Shown here piece after piece: positions 34,836 to 47,200 of a DNA stretch of 64,000 nt. Source of the stretch: Siphonodentalium dalli (taxonomy: Eukaryota > Mollusca > Scaphopoda > Gadilida > Siphonodentaliidae); the NCBI GenBank assembly GCA_032622095.1, contig CP136067.1, positions 46,297,549 to 46,361,548 on the forward strand. Direction: 5' to 3'. Numbering within the stretch: position 1 is the first letter of the stretch; each line of letters starts with the position of its first letter. The position numbers and the translations under genes are program-made. A model generated the notes under the pieces. It was not told the origin of the DNA. It worked only from the letters and a program-made list of their open reading frames with translations, and did no database searches.

Positions 34836-35045
34836 TTGAAGGTATCGTGGAGAATAATGGTAAAAGACTGTTCGTACGACAAACCGTACGAAATTACATA
34901 ATGCAATATAATTGTTTTTGGTGCAAAAGATGCCAGAAGTTAGGAAAACATTCGTGAACGAAGAGTCAGAATTGACTTTGCAGAAAGCCATCACAATAGC
35001 ACAAACTGCGGAACTATATACCGAAGATACCACTAGAAGAAATGG
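34836..35045 (+). pseudogene. Gypsy-like gag, C-terminal fragment
   Basis: The frame contains IMVKDCSYDKPYE, IIVFGAKDA and RKTFVNEESELTLQKAIT, then IAQTAEL. Gag of this group normally reads L(V/M)xDCxYxxxxEMVRDxIVFGxxD...KLLxExSELTLxKAIxIA. It continues the gene interrupted after 31955. A stop and frameshifts are present. Confidence 0.7.
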
Positions 35046-35471
35046 AATCACCGAATGAACAATCCATTAATTTACGTCAAAGAGCAGAAGTCGTTTTCGC
35101 AGGCGACACTTTCAAATTCTTAACATATCACTTCAAATCATGGTCGAAGAATCTTTTCACCGAACAATTCAAACTACTCAGGTGAACCTAACATATAATG
35201 CAAGCAGTGTCCGAAATGTTTAAGATGTAATTGCCATGCATCTATCGACTAAGAAAAATAGCTGTTCTCCCAAAAACCAGCACATTATCTGCTTACAACA
35301 GAAATTGTGTTAGGTAGATAATCTGCTTAGAATCGCCTCATTTTGAGTCGATAATGTGCTGAAAATGTGGCCCATGCAATAAAGCGAAATAACGGATATG
35401 AATCCATTATCTGCTTATTTCATAATCAAATAATCACATTATGAACATATTTTACATTATAGGTCGATTAT
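35046..35471. other. Gypsy internal region with possible small foldback
   Basis: AGCACATTATCTGCTTA at about 35280 is mirrored by TCGATAATGTGCTG near 35352, and again loosely near 35463. No zinc-knuckle gag end is recognised. Confidence 0.35.
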
Positions 35472-36000
35472 GTGCGCATTTATGTGTTGAAGAAAGGAGC
35501 CTCAAATTCACGGAACGTATACACTATCGCTGAACCGGAACACGAGGACAGACATGAGGAAGAAATTTCAGATTTCTTTATTGAAACACTCGATAGACCG
35601 ATGCATCAGGTGGATGAGTTAATGGAGAAAATTGAAATTGGAAACAAAATAATAGACATGTGTGTGGACACAGGTACGAAATGCAAAGTGTTGTTGAACA
35701 AGACGTTTACATCTCTTTGATTCTTGTCTCCACTTGAAAGAGCTTGACATAGCACTCAAGTCATACTCAGGCCACAGCATCGACCATGTTGAAAAAATAT
35801 GTTGCTTCTATGCAATATAAAGAAACTCAATTTGAATCTCTTTATATTTGCATGGAAGCACAATTTTTTGTGGTATGTCAAGCTCTTTCAAGTGGAGGCA
35901 ATAATCCAAAAGATTCAAACGTCTTGTTCAACAACATATTGAGTCACTCAAAACAGATTAACATTCTATATTGTGAATCAAGACTCTACATCAGCTCTCG
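35472..36000 (+). pseudogene. Gypsy-like aspartic protease region with an inverted insert
   Basis: CVDTGTKCKVLLNKTF holds the (D)TG catalytic triplet of retropepsins. After the first stop, YSGHSID and, farther on, DSTSALGGQACQTMNL continue the expected protease-to-RT linker. In between, 35873-35940 is the reverse complement of 35690-35752 (CAAGCTCTTTCAAGTGGAG and AACGTCTTGTTCAACAACA), so a local inverted duplication of about 65-100 bp breaks the gene. Confidence 0.65.
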
Positions 36001-36957
36001 GTGGTCAAGCATGCCAGACAATGAACTTGGTTCAGCGGATAAAGACAATTGATATTGATATTCTGGAACATTATGACGGATTGTCTGGTGGTATAGACTG
36101 TCTTCCTGTGTGTTATCACATCAAAAGTATTCCTGAGATTGAACCTGTAATACAGGAAAATTCCATTTGCGTTGAAAGATGAAGTAACACCTGAACTGCA
36201 TCGTCTTGAGAAACTGGAAATCATTGCAGGACAAAGAGAACCAACATAATGTGTTAATATGATCGTGGTCGGGAAAGCAGTATCAAATATGCGTTGATCG
36301 CACGGATTTAAAACGCGCCATTCAACGTGATTATCTAATGAAAACTGTCGAAGAAATAACTGCGGACAAGACTGATGCAAAGATATCCAGTACGCTGAAC
36401 GCCTCAACATGCTTCTACGTGTTACGTCTTGATGACGATTCCTCCTAGTTATGCACATTTAATTCACATATAGGCAGATTTCGGTATCAAGAGTCATTAG
36501 GAATAAAATTCGCGCCTGAGCTTTAGCAACATGCGATGTCACAAATTATTGATGATAGTCCAGGTACAGCCGTTGTAGATGTTGATATATTAATTTGGGG
36601 CAGCGACAAGAAATAACATGCATGACTCTCGGCTAACTGCAGTGCTCCGAAAAGTTCAATCGTACAATCTGAATTTGAACAAAGATAAGTGTAAGATAAA
36701 TAAATCTGAAGTTCCCTTTGTTGGACTGCAGGGGAGTAAAACCGGACCCGGAGAAAATTCCAGTTGTTGGTTCAATTCCACAACCGACAAACGCGAAAGG
36801 GTTAATGTCGTTTCTTGAATTTATTCGATATCAAGGAAAATTCATCCCAAACATATCACAAGTCACATCACCATTGAGAGCTTTACTCACTAACGTAGAT
36901 CGGGCATGGGGAAAACCACAAGAGGACAGTTTCAGTGAGCTGAAAATGAGTTTGTGA
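36001..36957 (+). pseudogene. Gypsy-like reverse transcriptase / RNase H linker, broken
   Basis: Ordered blocks: ILEHYDGLSGGIDCLP, IKSIPEIEPVIQE, DLKRAIQRDY, TVEEIT, HIGRFRYQ, HDSRLTAVLRKVQ, LNLNKDKCKINKSEVPFVG, GVKPDPEKIPVV, FIRYQGKFIPNISQVTSPLR. These match Ty3/Gypsy pol from the RT fingers to the start of RNase H. The expected YxDD stretch is lost near 36560-36600, with many frameshifts and stops. It ends where a TTAA-3 fragment begins. Confidence 0.75.
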
Positions 36958-37142
36958 CTCGAGTCATAAACTCATTTCATTATAATTACCATGTTGTTTG
37001 TATCGTTCATAGAGCACATGCGTGTAATTTTGCACTAATCCATGGGTCTAATTCATTCATTTGTTGCATAATTATATTGTGTTGAGTATAAAAGAAGATG
37101 GTCCCATAAATGACCGGAATTTAGTGTACAGTATACCCCATT
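36944..37142 (-). mobile_element. MITE family TTAA-3, half copy
   Basis: GACTCGAGTCATAAACTCAT, CATGTTGTTTGTATCGTTCA, TTGAGTATAAAAGAAGATGG and ACCGGAATTTAGTGTACAGT match the right half of 42397-42730. It truncates the Gypsy pol remnant. Confidence 0.7.
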
Positions 37143-37514
37143 TGACTAAGTTATGCTATAAAAACAATGCACATTCATGATTCAGCGCAGCCATTCTAAT
37201 ATGAGACCGTTAATTAGGTATAACACACTACGTTTCTTAGATATTTCGAAAGTACGTGCACCCAAAACACTAATATAATAGCTTGTAATCTGTTTTCAGT
37301 TGTTCGCGCACAGGTGGGTATAAAGAGACGCTCTTTGTGTTTTGTTTACCACGAATATAGTAACAATGAACGCTCTTTATTGTTTTATGTCGAAGAAAAG
37401 TCAGGCTCCTATTTTGTTTCTATGTGCTTTATGTGTCATATGATTGACATTTATACATATATGTTGTATTAGGAACAAACCAGTGCGGTTTTTATTCCCC
37501 ATTGCGTTAAATTA

Positions 37515-37961
37515 TTAAAGCCACATGGCGGTTTGCGCACCAAAATACACATAATATTATTCGCTTTTGAATATTTCTCAGTATCGAAATAGGTCGATAA
37601 ATATCTGAACTACCTTTCTACGAGCATTATGTAACCCAAAAAGACGCATTGAAGTAATGAAAAATATAACTGTGAATACGGTGTTTGTGTACCAAACACA
37701 AAACAGCCATTTGCACGACATGGAACAGAAAAGAGCGTTTCGTGGTAGTCTACTCCTGATATGGTAGCAATAAAGAGCGTTTATCTGACTTCTGGCGAAA
37801 AGTTGAAAACGGCTGAAAAATGGCTGTGACTGGCAAGTGTTTTTTCTGAGCATATGAAGCCGGTATATCAAAAGTTTGTTTATTTATCGACCTATCGCAT
37901 CCGTCGCTCCAAACTACGTAGAAAAATAAATAGGAGGTTCGAATTAGCCATGTCCGTTTAA
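37515..37961. mobile_element. MITE family TTAA-6
   Basis: Ends TTAAAGCCACATGGCGG and CCATGTCCGTTTAA. The interior has AATAAAGAGCGTTTATCTGA and CTGATATGGTAGCAATAAAG. Pieces of the same family appear at 43139-43310, 49165-49290 and 60735-60930. An AATAAAGAGCGTTTA motif is shared with TTAA-2, so the two families are related inside. Confidence 0.65.
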
Positions 37962-38491
37962 CAAACAACTCATGCATAATCGGATCAATTCTCAGTTAGT
38001 TTTTATGATTCCCTTGAACGTTCTTTGTGGCTATTCATGTATGATGCTCATTGTGTGGCCTTTTTTAATTTCCGCAGTCTCCGCCTGTCTTCCGTGTCAT
38101 CATGGGTGTAGTCTTTGTTGAAGTATATGCACCACTTCTGTTCAAATAGTGGTGATATGATATGAATGTGTATATAACGTATAAATGTTTATCACTAGAA
38201 CCGGACCTGGGTGTAATAACAAAGGGATCATAATTTCATACTTCAAACAAAACTGATGTCTGCATTAATGATGAGTAACTCTATATTGTAATAGGGAATC
38301 AGAAAGCAACCATACCGCACCTTATGTTTTAACTCGTTTCACTCGAACAAACATAAATGATTTATAGAATAACAACTACGAATTGTATAGCAACGAAGTT
38401 TTAATCTAGAAAGACAGATACACGTACATGTATATAGCTTCAGTGTGCATATCATGTAGCACATTACAATAGCCAATAACTATAAAGCCTA
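37962..38491. other. Intergenic, nothing recognised
   Basis: AT-rich sequence; no assignable frame or repeat. Confidence 0.5.
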
Positions 38492-38690
38492 TACAGTAAT
38501 GCTCTAATTAATCGACCTCTTATGATCTCTTATACCACAGCAGAATTATGGGTAACTTTTCAGGATTTAGTCGGAAATATGGCTTGAGTGTGTATTGAGC
38601 TTGAAACAAGACATATTTCCGACTAAATCCTGAAAAGTTACCCATTATTCTGCTGTGGTTAAGAGGTCGATTAATTAGAGCATTACTGTA
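38492..38690. mobile_element. pogo/Tc1-mariner-like palindromic MITE, copy 2
   Basis: It starts TACAGTAATGCTCTAATTAA and ends as its exact complement. The arms CACAGCAGAATTATGGGTAA and TTTCAGGATTTAGTCGGAAA are the same as in 12680-12896; the loop differs. Confidence 0.88.
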
Positions 38691-39660
38691 CGATACACAT
38701 AATTATATAACATGAATAGCACGTATATTTCACCGTGCTTACTGTCGGATATACATGAATATCAATCCCTACTAAAAATTGATTGCCATTCAGATTGCAA
38801 TATTAATAAACAAATCGTTCGCTTTCAAATTGTATTACATGCAAACATTGTCTGCGTCATGTGTGGGTGGGAGGGAGGGCACACTTTCGAAGCTGAACGG
38901 AGAATGCGCTAAATCTGCCGTTTCTCTCCACGATAACTTAACCGTCCGTGCACAATCCACTCAAGAGATACAAATGCTTCTCACGCGGAATCACCCTCCG
39001 CCAAATATGCGCCAATCACCAACTGCCCCACGAAATTGCACGAATACCTGACACAGAAGCATATTATGTTAAGTCCTTCCGTGCCGCAATAAATTCTTCG
39101 TTGAACTTAATAATATATAAACTTTGGACTGGATCCCACATATGGGATTGTGTTAACAATAACTGTTGACTAGCGTTATAATCCAATATTGCATGGGGTC
39201 CATGTACCGACCCGACACGAAAATTTTCCATCCCCGAATTTGTTGATTTTCGTAAAAGGGCATTTGTAATAAAGTTAGCTGCGTGGTCCCCTAATATATA
39301 TTCTCTCCAAATACCCAGTCCCCAGCTCTCACGACCAGACGACAGTCCGAGTGCATATGCAGATCAACACGTCAGCGTGCCATTTATCGGCACATTGGCC
39401 CAGGGCCTGGAACCTACATCATACGTGGCAACAAGATGTCTCACATCGAAGTGTAGTCATGATATTCTCCATATTTCTTCATAATGGTAGGAAAATTAAT
39501 ATTGAACTATCTGAACTTTCCCACCCTATGTTCCAGTCTGAAAATTTCAACAGTTGCTGTTTCGAGACATGAACATGTTGCAAGTTAAAAGCTATGTAAC
39601 CTCACTACAATCAGATAATGCTCATATCGAATCATAAAGCATGGGAAATCATGTGCTGGA
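38691..39660. other. Intergenic, nothing recognised
   Basis: Open frames of up to 90 codons here overlap each other in different frames and show no family motif. Confidence 0.5.
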
Positions 39661-40163
39661 TTAAAGGCACGTGAGGCCTTAGTTGTCGAAAATATTCATA
39701 TTTGTTCCAATCACCGTAAACAGAAAAAACATTAAAACGCATACAGTTTCGTTCATATATACCATGACCATCGCGTAAACAGCATGTTATCATAAAGATT
39801 TACTATATTTTACCTAAGCAAGAGCCTGATTGTGTTACAGAAGACAGCACAATGCTGCTGGCTAATCACACACAAATGGCATAAACGCTCTTTATTCGCT
39901 CCATATCAGGAATTCACCAACAAAGAACGCTCTTTATGTTTACCATCATAATATAAACAAACACCAGAAAAGTAACTTTTTATGCTGTTGTTTACATAAC
40001 AATGGTCAAAGATATGACAATAACATACTGTTTATGCGATATTTCTTATTTGTATACGGACAAAATCTGTCTACATTTTGTTGTTCTTTCTGTTTGTGGC
40101 GGTTTTTGACGGGTGGAAATAATTTCACAGGATACCCACCGCCAAGGCCAACCGTACCTTTAA
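39661..40163 (-). mobile_element. MITE family TTAA-2, full copy
   Basis: Ends TTAAAGGCACGTGAGGCC and GGCCAACCGTACCTTTAA. It is nearly the exact reverse complement of 46363-46864 over about 500 bp, including GCTCTTTATGTTTACCATCA and ACGGACAAAATCTGTCTACA. It is non-coding. Confidence 0.88.
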
Positions 40164-40254
40164 AAGCTGGATCGGGGCATACAGAACGGTTTTATGTGAA
40201 TAATGTAACGTTTTACATGTTTTGTCGACGTCGTCAGCTACATGTATTACAATT

Positions 40255-41002
40255 TAGTGTTCGGTCCGAATATTCGAATATTCGCTCGTAAAAATAAATA
40301 TTCGAATAATTATTTGACTATTCGAATATTCGAGAATAATCTCCGGGTAATTGTTTCCTGGTTTGTTATTAGTCTGAGGGTCTGTTAAAAGTATAGTCTA
40401 TTTTCCACTGACCATAAACGAATTAATATGACGTAACTGTAACGTTCTGATTTGATTGGCGTCATGACGTCGAAATAATTTTATTGGTTAGGTGTAAACC
40501 AGACCGTGCTTGTATGTGGTCATAGGAAGCGGTTCTATAAGGCATCGTTTTGTTTTGTTTGCTATGCCATATGGTTTGACAGTCGCTTGCCATATCGTTG
40601 AATGTCAATGCAATGAGTTCGGCCATATGGTTCTATGTGGTGAAAGGAACCCATATCTTTTGAATATCTGGTTCAATATAATGCCATATGGTTTAATGTC
40701 TGGTTGAATGTTACACTTCTTGAACAAGAATCTTTAAGCCATGCATGGAACATTGACTACTTGAACTTCATAAACAGATAAAATCTTGCTATTAAGCCAA
40801 AAGACTTTTTTCTCCCTCTCTCTCTTTTGCGTACAGCATGTGCATGGATAAATATGCTATTTCATTAAATAATAAATTGGTTCCAAAATATGTTATCTAT
40901 ATAATTTTATAATTTATCTAAATATTCGAATACTATTCGAATATTCGCTCGTTATTCGAACCGAATATTCGAATACCGAAATCCGTCGAATACCGAACAC
41001 TA
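40255..41002. mobile_element. Non-autonomous hAT element with perfect 8-bp TSD
   Basis: Ends TAGTGTTCGGT and ACCGAACACTA. Subterminal arrays of ATTCGAATATTCG-like motifs lie on both sides (40265-40345 and 40920-40995). The 8-bp flanks TTACAATT (40247-40254 and 41003-41010) are identical. The interior has repeated GCCATATGGTT but no transposase. Confidence 0.92.
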
Positions 41003-41319
41003 TTACAATTAACATTATCCACGTCCAGCCTAACCCACATTACACAAACGAATGTCTACGTAGTATGGGTGCACACGTACAATCCCTACACCCTATACAA
41101 ACACTATAGAAGCGGCATGATTCACTAACCGAATGATGTGTTCAAATTTCAAGGGTCGGTGTCACCAGGAGGGAGTGAACGATTCTTGCGCGTTATATTG
41201 TATCTCAAGAAATAAGGGTTTAGAGAATTCGCTAACCCTAAAAGGAAGACCAAGTTAAAATTTCAGGGATATATATAGACGCATGATTTTAAAAGGACTG
41301 GGCTAAGGGGGTGCAAACG

Positions 41320-41525
41320 TTAAAGGTACTCAATCCGATTAGACGCTCCTAAATTACTATTTCTTTGGCTTCGGGGGTAAAAACAATATTTGATTCGAGT
41401 CGATGAACCCACCCATCAAAGCACAGAGTGGTCAGATATCGATTTTTGAAGTTAGTTATTTCATTTCTTTGTGGCCCAGAAACATGCCGTCAAAAGGATG
41501 GTCTCGGTCAAAATTGCGGTTTTCA
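41320..41525 (+). mobile_element. MITE family TTAA-1, left half
   Basis: TTAAAGGTACTCAATCCGAT, GGCTTCGGGGGTAAAAAC and TTTGATTCGAGTCGATGA match the family; it stops after GTCTCGGTCAAAATTGCGG and the right end is missing. Confidence 0.75.
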
Positions 41526-41884
41526 ATATAAACTCAATATTAGCTAACTGCGTTATGGTATCAGACACTACGAATTTATGGCAGTGGACATGTAATCCAG
41601 GGAGAAACTCAAGATTATTTCAAACATTTTATTAGCAATATGAAATAACTCATCAATATAGAACAATTCACGAAGAACAATAACTATATATACAATGTAT
41701 GTAAATGCATTGAAAGAACGCGGTAAATGGATGTATGACAATGTATGACTACACCCCATCCATGCATGATGAGATGAATAATTATATTAATGTGTATGAT
41801 ATAAAACAAAACAATAATTGATGTCATTGAATGACTCTCTTGCAATTGTGCATAATGTTCCAGCAATGTCTTATTTTTTCATTA

Positions 41885-42085
41885 ACCCTTATATACTAAA
41901 TTCTCATTGATGAGTAGTTATCCCTCAGGAAATATTCAGATAATAAGTTCAACAAACGACCATTTGTTGAACTTATTATATGACTATTTCCCTCCAATAA
42001 ATAGGACTCATATTATCTGTAGTCGGCTTAATTTTATTACCTGAACATCCCTCCAGATGAATAATAGACCGTTCAAATATTTACT
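41885..42085. mobile_element. Hairpin MITE, family HP-1, copy 1
   Basis: The centre is a hairpin with AATAAGTTCAACAAA and TTTGTTGAACTTATTAT arms, flanked by AACATCCCTCC and AATAATAGACC. The same layout in inverted order is at 47700-47945. The ends are not sharply defined. Confidence 0.55.
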
Positions 42086-42396
42086 TTTATAACTGAATGG
42101 GAGAATCCATTTAGTATAGAATGTGTTAAAGTCCAGCGACGGGTTGAAGTCTGAAGCTATGCTCGATTTTGTTACATTTTGGAGTGGTGCTCTGTATCAA
42201 AATAAATGGTGGTGTATAAACACGATCAATATTGTTACACGGACTTCCCTATATCATGCCATGAATCAATTACTCTGCCTTATAGAGATCATATTCCGCC
42301 AGTACAAAACCTTGAAACTTTTTGAAGATTTGACAGGGATCTTATAAATTCGAAAAAATAACGCGGGGAATATATCTCTTAGTTATTATCTGTTCC

Positions 42397-42730
42397 TTAA
42401 AGGGGAACTGTACACTTATGGAACCATTCCTATTATATACTCAACAGAATATATGCAACAAATGAATGAATTTGAGCCATGGATTAGTGCATGTGCTCTA
42501 TGAACGATACAAACAACGTGTAATTATAATGAAAATGAATAAATGGCTGGAGTCATAAATTCATTTTTATTATACTGACCATGTTGTTTGCATATCGTTC
42601 ATAGAGAACATGAATGTATTTTTGCAATAATAAATGGCTTAAATTCATTGATTTGTTGCATATATTATTTTGAGTATAAAATGAGATGGTCCCATTAAAT
42701 GTCCTGATATAGTGTAGAGTGTCCATTTAA
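42397..42730. mobile_element. MITE family TTAA-3, longest copy
   Basis: Ends TTAAAGGGGAACTGTACAC and GTGTAGAGTGTCCATTTAA. The element is a long imperfect palindrome: TACTCAACAGAATATATGCA with ATGAATGAATTTGAG is mirrored by AAATTCATTGATTTGTTGCA with ATTTTGAGTATAAAA. It is non-coding. Confidence 0.85.
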
Positions 42731-43138
42731 TAATGTACTTCACTGAAGGTGAATGTCAGAATTCAAAAATGCATGCTTTTTCGTGGTATATGTGAACCCA
42801 CATCGCAATAAACAATGAATTAATTAACCTGGAGAAATTCCATAAGTGTATGCGACGCAAAGAAAAATCGCTCACAAATTTATTTAAATCGTGAAAGTTC
42901 GAGTTGGGACCTTCACCAACAGTTATTAATGAACAATTAATAGTTAAGAAATATATTCCCCACGTTATATTTCGACTTCATATTAAGGTTCCCTGTCAAA
43001 ACTTCAAAACGTTCCAAGATTTTGTACTGGTGGAATATGATCTCTACGGGCGTTTGACAGGGATAGAGATGCATGGCATGATCTAGGACTTCCCACGCAA
43101 CAGAAATACTCAAGCAAGTAATACATTTTAGAAAAAAA

Positions 43139-43310
43139 TCGGGTCCGGACCGTGTGGAATTATAAAGAGCGTTCCTTTGGGGTATATATCTGTTATGGTA
43201 AATTGAAAGGGCGTTTGTGTCGCTTCCGAGCGAAACATTGAAAACAGGGGAATTGCGGTGACATGATGTTTTGTTCTCAGAGTAAATGAATCTTTTTGAA
43301 GAAAATGTTT
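43139..43310. mobile_element. TTAA-6-like fragment
   Basis: TTATAAAGAGCGTTCCTTTG and CTTCCGAGCGAAACATTGAA resemble the interior of 37515-37961 and of 60735-60930. The ends are lost. Confidence 0.4.
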
Positions 43311-43324
43311 CAATGTTTAATACA

Positions 43325-43552
43325 CCCTGTCAGTAACTCGCGGCCATATTGGATCAACCAGGTCCGGTTCCGTTGTTTCATAGATTCATCCAGCCCCGGT
43401 TCCGTGGTTTTAGTGCTAGAGGTCAAAGTTTTGGAGTAGCATTTCCATATAGGGAGCTTTTGAATTATTCATGACTTCCTAATATGGAAAGCTAAGTAAA
43501 ACCAAGGAACCGGACCTGATGGATCCAATATGGCCACGAGTTAGTGACAGGG
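43325..43552. mobile_element. 228-bp MITE immediately 3' of actin
   Basis: About 50-bp inverted ends: CCCTGTCAGTAACTCGCGGC and its partner ending GCCACGAGTTAGTGACAGGG, continuing through CATATTGGATC and CAGGTCCGGTTCC. It lies 25 bp downstream of the actin stop codon, so it is probably inside or just beyond the 3' UTR. Confidence 0.82.
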
Positions 43553-43577
43553 CATATTACGTGTCACAATAAAATAT

Positions 43578-44257
43578 TCAAAAACATTTTCTATGAACAA
43601 TACTGGGTCCAGATTCGTCGTACTCTGATTTAGAAACCCACATCTGCTGAAATGTCGCCAACGAAGCCAGGATTGATCCACCAATCCAAACGGAGTATTT
43701 CCTCTCAGGAGGGGCGACAATTCGAATCTTCATACCCACAGGCGCAAGTGAAGATAGTTCCTTTTGCATTCGGTCAGCAACACCGGGGTACATAGTAGAG
43801 CCACCAGACAAAACAACGTCTGAGTACATATTCCTTCTCAGATCAATGTCGCATTTCATTATAGAGTTGTAAACAGTTTCGTGAACACCACAAGACTCCA
43901 TTCCCAGAAAGCTTGGTTGGAATAGGGCTTCCGGACCACGGAATCTCTCGTTCCCGATCGTGATCACCTGACCATCTGGGAGCTCATATGATTTCTCGAT
44001 TGCTGATGACGTATCTGTTTTTGTAATTTCCTGGTCAAAATCCATTGCGACATAGCAGAGTTTCTCTTTGATGTCACGGACGATCTCTTTTTCGGCAGAT
44101 GTATGGAAGTTGTAACCTCTCTCGGTAAGCAATTTCCCGAGATAGTCTGTGACGTCTCGGCCGGCAAGATTCAGTCTGTTTATAGCATGAGGTAGGGCAT
44201 ATCCTTCATAGATTGGAACCGTGTGAGAAACACCGTCTCCAGAATCGTACACCAAAC
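43578..44257 (-). CDS. Actin exon 3 with stop
   Basis: The acceptor TCTTCAG opens the frame [20 protein letters not shown] and runs without interruption to PSIVHRKCF and TGA. Introns at codons 204, 267 and 327, found in many muscle actins, are absent here. Substitutions relative to common actins cluster at [14 protein letters not shown] and [14 protein letters not shown]. Confidence 0.93.
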
Positions 44258-47200
44258 CTGAAGATGGAAATGTATTGCATGTAGTTGTGTTGTATTGTAT
44301 TGACGACACCAACTTTACAGGTTGTTTAATACTGGGATTAAATTATAAGAAATGACTCTTGTTGCGATTATGAGTTATAACCAAAATGTCTGAACACACA
44401 ATTACTTTAAAGGTCCACTTAATTTTCGAACCCCGAGATCACATATATAAAATATATGCCATATTTGAAAGAGGAAGCTCCAAAACATTGTATTATCAAC
44501 TTATCCGGTATAATAAACTGTGAACATGTTGTTATGTTGAGTTACTGTGTGCTTTTATGCTTAAGTTTCACCTGGTTTTTGTTGTGCAAGTGTATTATTT
44601 TCAATGGAGGGGGAATAACTCAATATTATAAAGATAGAGTTATTCCCCTTCCATTGAAAATACATTTTAAGTTTAAATTCTGTTTCATTCTGGGAGCCAA
44701 AAACGGGGGAATCTTTTTATGATGTCAGCTGTGTTCTATCTCTCTATGGGCATCTTCTGAGACACAGACGTTTCAAATGGTGATGAATTGTAGTATTTTA
44801 ATCATATTTTATGGCATTGATTGTTATTAAAACCGAAAATCAAGGCACTATAAACAAAATAATCGGTGACTCGAAAATTAAGTGGGCCTTAAAGCTTCTT
44901 TTGATGTCAAGTTACAAATTAATCTCACAACCACGGTATATGCCCGGCGTGTTCGTGGTCCGTCATTATGTGCCCCAATAAATAGAATGGGCATGAATAA
45001 TAGCATACCTGTAGTTCTTCCGGATGCGTACAGGGACAGTACGGCCTGGATAGCGACGTACATGGTCGGGCTGTTGAAAGTCTCAAACATGATCTGGGTC
45101 ATCTTCTCTCGGTTCATTTTCGGGTTGAGTGGTGCCTCTGTAAGCAGCACGGGGTGCTCATCTGGGGCGACCCGAAGTTCGTTGTAGAATGTATGGTGCC
45201 AGATGGACTCCATGTCGTCCCAGTTAGTAACGATTCCATGTTCGATTGGATATTTTAGTGATAGGATTCCTCGTTTGCTTTGGGCTTCGTCTCCAATGTA
45301 GGTTTGTTTGTTTCCAACTCCAACCATCTGGGGCTGAAAATACAAAGCGAACATAGGTATGAAATTCGTTCAAATTGGTGTGCTCACGTCTATAGTATAG
45401 GGACTTGTAGGGACCAGGGTTGTGGATAATCGTAATCAGTAATCGTAATCAAAGTAATCGCCTATAATCAGTAATCATGACATTTTTGTATTACAGTAAT
45501 CGTAATCGATTACTTTCAAATGTACCTTTAATCATGATTACATTTTGATTGCTTTTTGATTACTTTTACTAAAATATCCATATGGATGGCTATTTGAATT
45601 TGATACTCATAGTCTCACACTGAAGCACTGTGGAGTGTGCACAGCTATTAACAATATGTCAGAAAGTTTATTATACACATTGTGCATCACCGGACTTAAA
45701 GTGATTTGAAACACTCCGGTAGGGTGATCCAATAGAAATGGAGAATAATCTTGATGAAAGTTGTTCTGTTTAGGAATATTAATCCAAATTGCCAACACAC
45801 ACCGTCATTCTAATATATTAATTAAATGCACTGACTCTGGTGGCAAAATCATTTGTGTTCGTTTGTCGCCAATTGTTGCGTCCCGAATCCGGATGTAAAT
45901 ATTTACAATTGAGCTTAGTTTTTGACGATGTTTTCTATTGAGTGGTATGGTCGATTTCTTTGAAATATTCGGCGATGTTAGTAGAATGCTACATTCTCGA
46001 GGTTGGCATAACGCCTGCATACTAACTTATCAGTTTCACAAACTCGAACACGTCCAAAATATGTCTTTAAAATGAGGATGAATTCTGGCATCCTATTGTC
46101 AGACAACTCACTTGCAGAGAATGCCTATATATAAAAGGTTTAAATTTAGAAACTGGATTCTGATTCAATAATTATTATTTAGAAAAATTGGGTTTCAGCA
46201 AGTGTGTAAGAACCAGAAAACATTCAACATTAAAAAGTTAACTCATTCCATAGCGAAATATTTAGAAAAAGACATTGTAATAAATTTTACTGGAAAAGAG
46301 AGTTATAATTATGACGATAACAAACCAAAATACCGAAATAAATTAATTTTTTTACAGAAAGGTTAAAGGTACGGTTGGCCTTGGTGGTGGGTATCCTGTG
46401 AAAATATTTCCACCCGTCAAAAACCGCCACAAACAGAAAGAACATCAAAATGTAGACAGACTTTGTCCGTATACAAATAAGAAATATTGCATAAACAATA
46501 TGTTATTGTCATATTTTTGACCATTGTTATCAAAACAAAGGCCTAAAAAGTTACTTTTCTGGTGTTTGTTTATATTATGATGGTAAACATAAAGAGCGTT
46601 CTTTGTGTGTGAATTCCTGATATGGAACGAATAAAGAGCGTTTATGCCATTTGTGTGTGATTAGCCAGCAGCATTGTGTTGTCTTCTGTAACACAATCAG
46701 GCCCTTGCTTAGGTAAAATATAGTACATCTTTATGATAACATGCTGTTTACGCGATGGTCATGGTATATATGAACGAAACTGTATGCGTTTTAATGTTTT
46801 TCTGTTTACGGTGATTAGAACAAATATGAATATTTTCGACAACTAAGGCCTCACGTGCCTTTAAAAAGGAGTTACTTCTGTTATGTATTTGTATTATGTT
46901 TGTTTTGTTCTGGTGGTAATCCTCATTTCGGTTTTTTATACCAATAACAGAATTTGAATTTGAATTTAAAGAAACGTGAAACAATTCGCCACATTTAACG
47001 AATCTTAAATGAGTTATAATATTCAAGCTACAAATGGTCTGGTGTATGTTATAGCTCGTTGCTAACAACACACCCATCATGTTGAATAAGAGGTTGATAT
47101 TCAGGTAAACTGTTACTTATCAAGCTCAGATTGTATAACCCTGTCTATACTATGGATTAAAGATACGGGCGACGTTGGCAGTGGGTATGCTGTTAAAATA

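Noticed and set aside
43578-44312. Actin as a single-exon processed pseudogene
   Set aside because: The three coding blocks are separated by real GT-AG introns at known actin positions and splice into one open frame.
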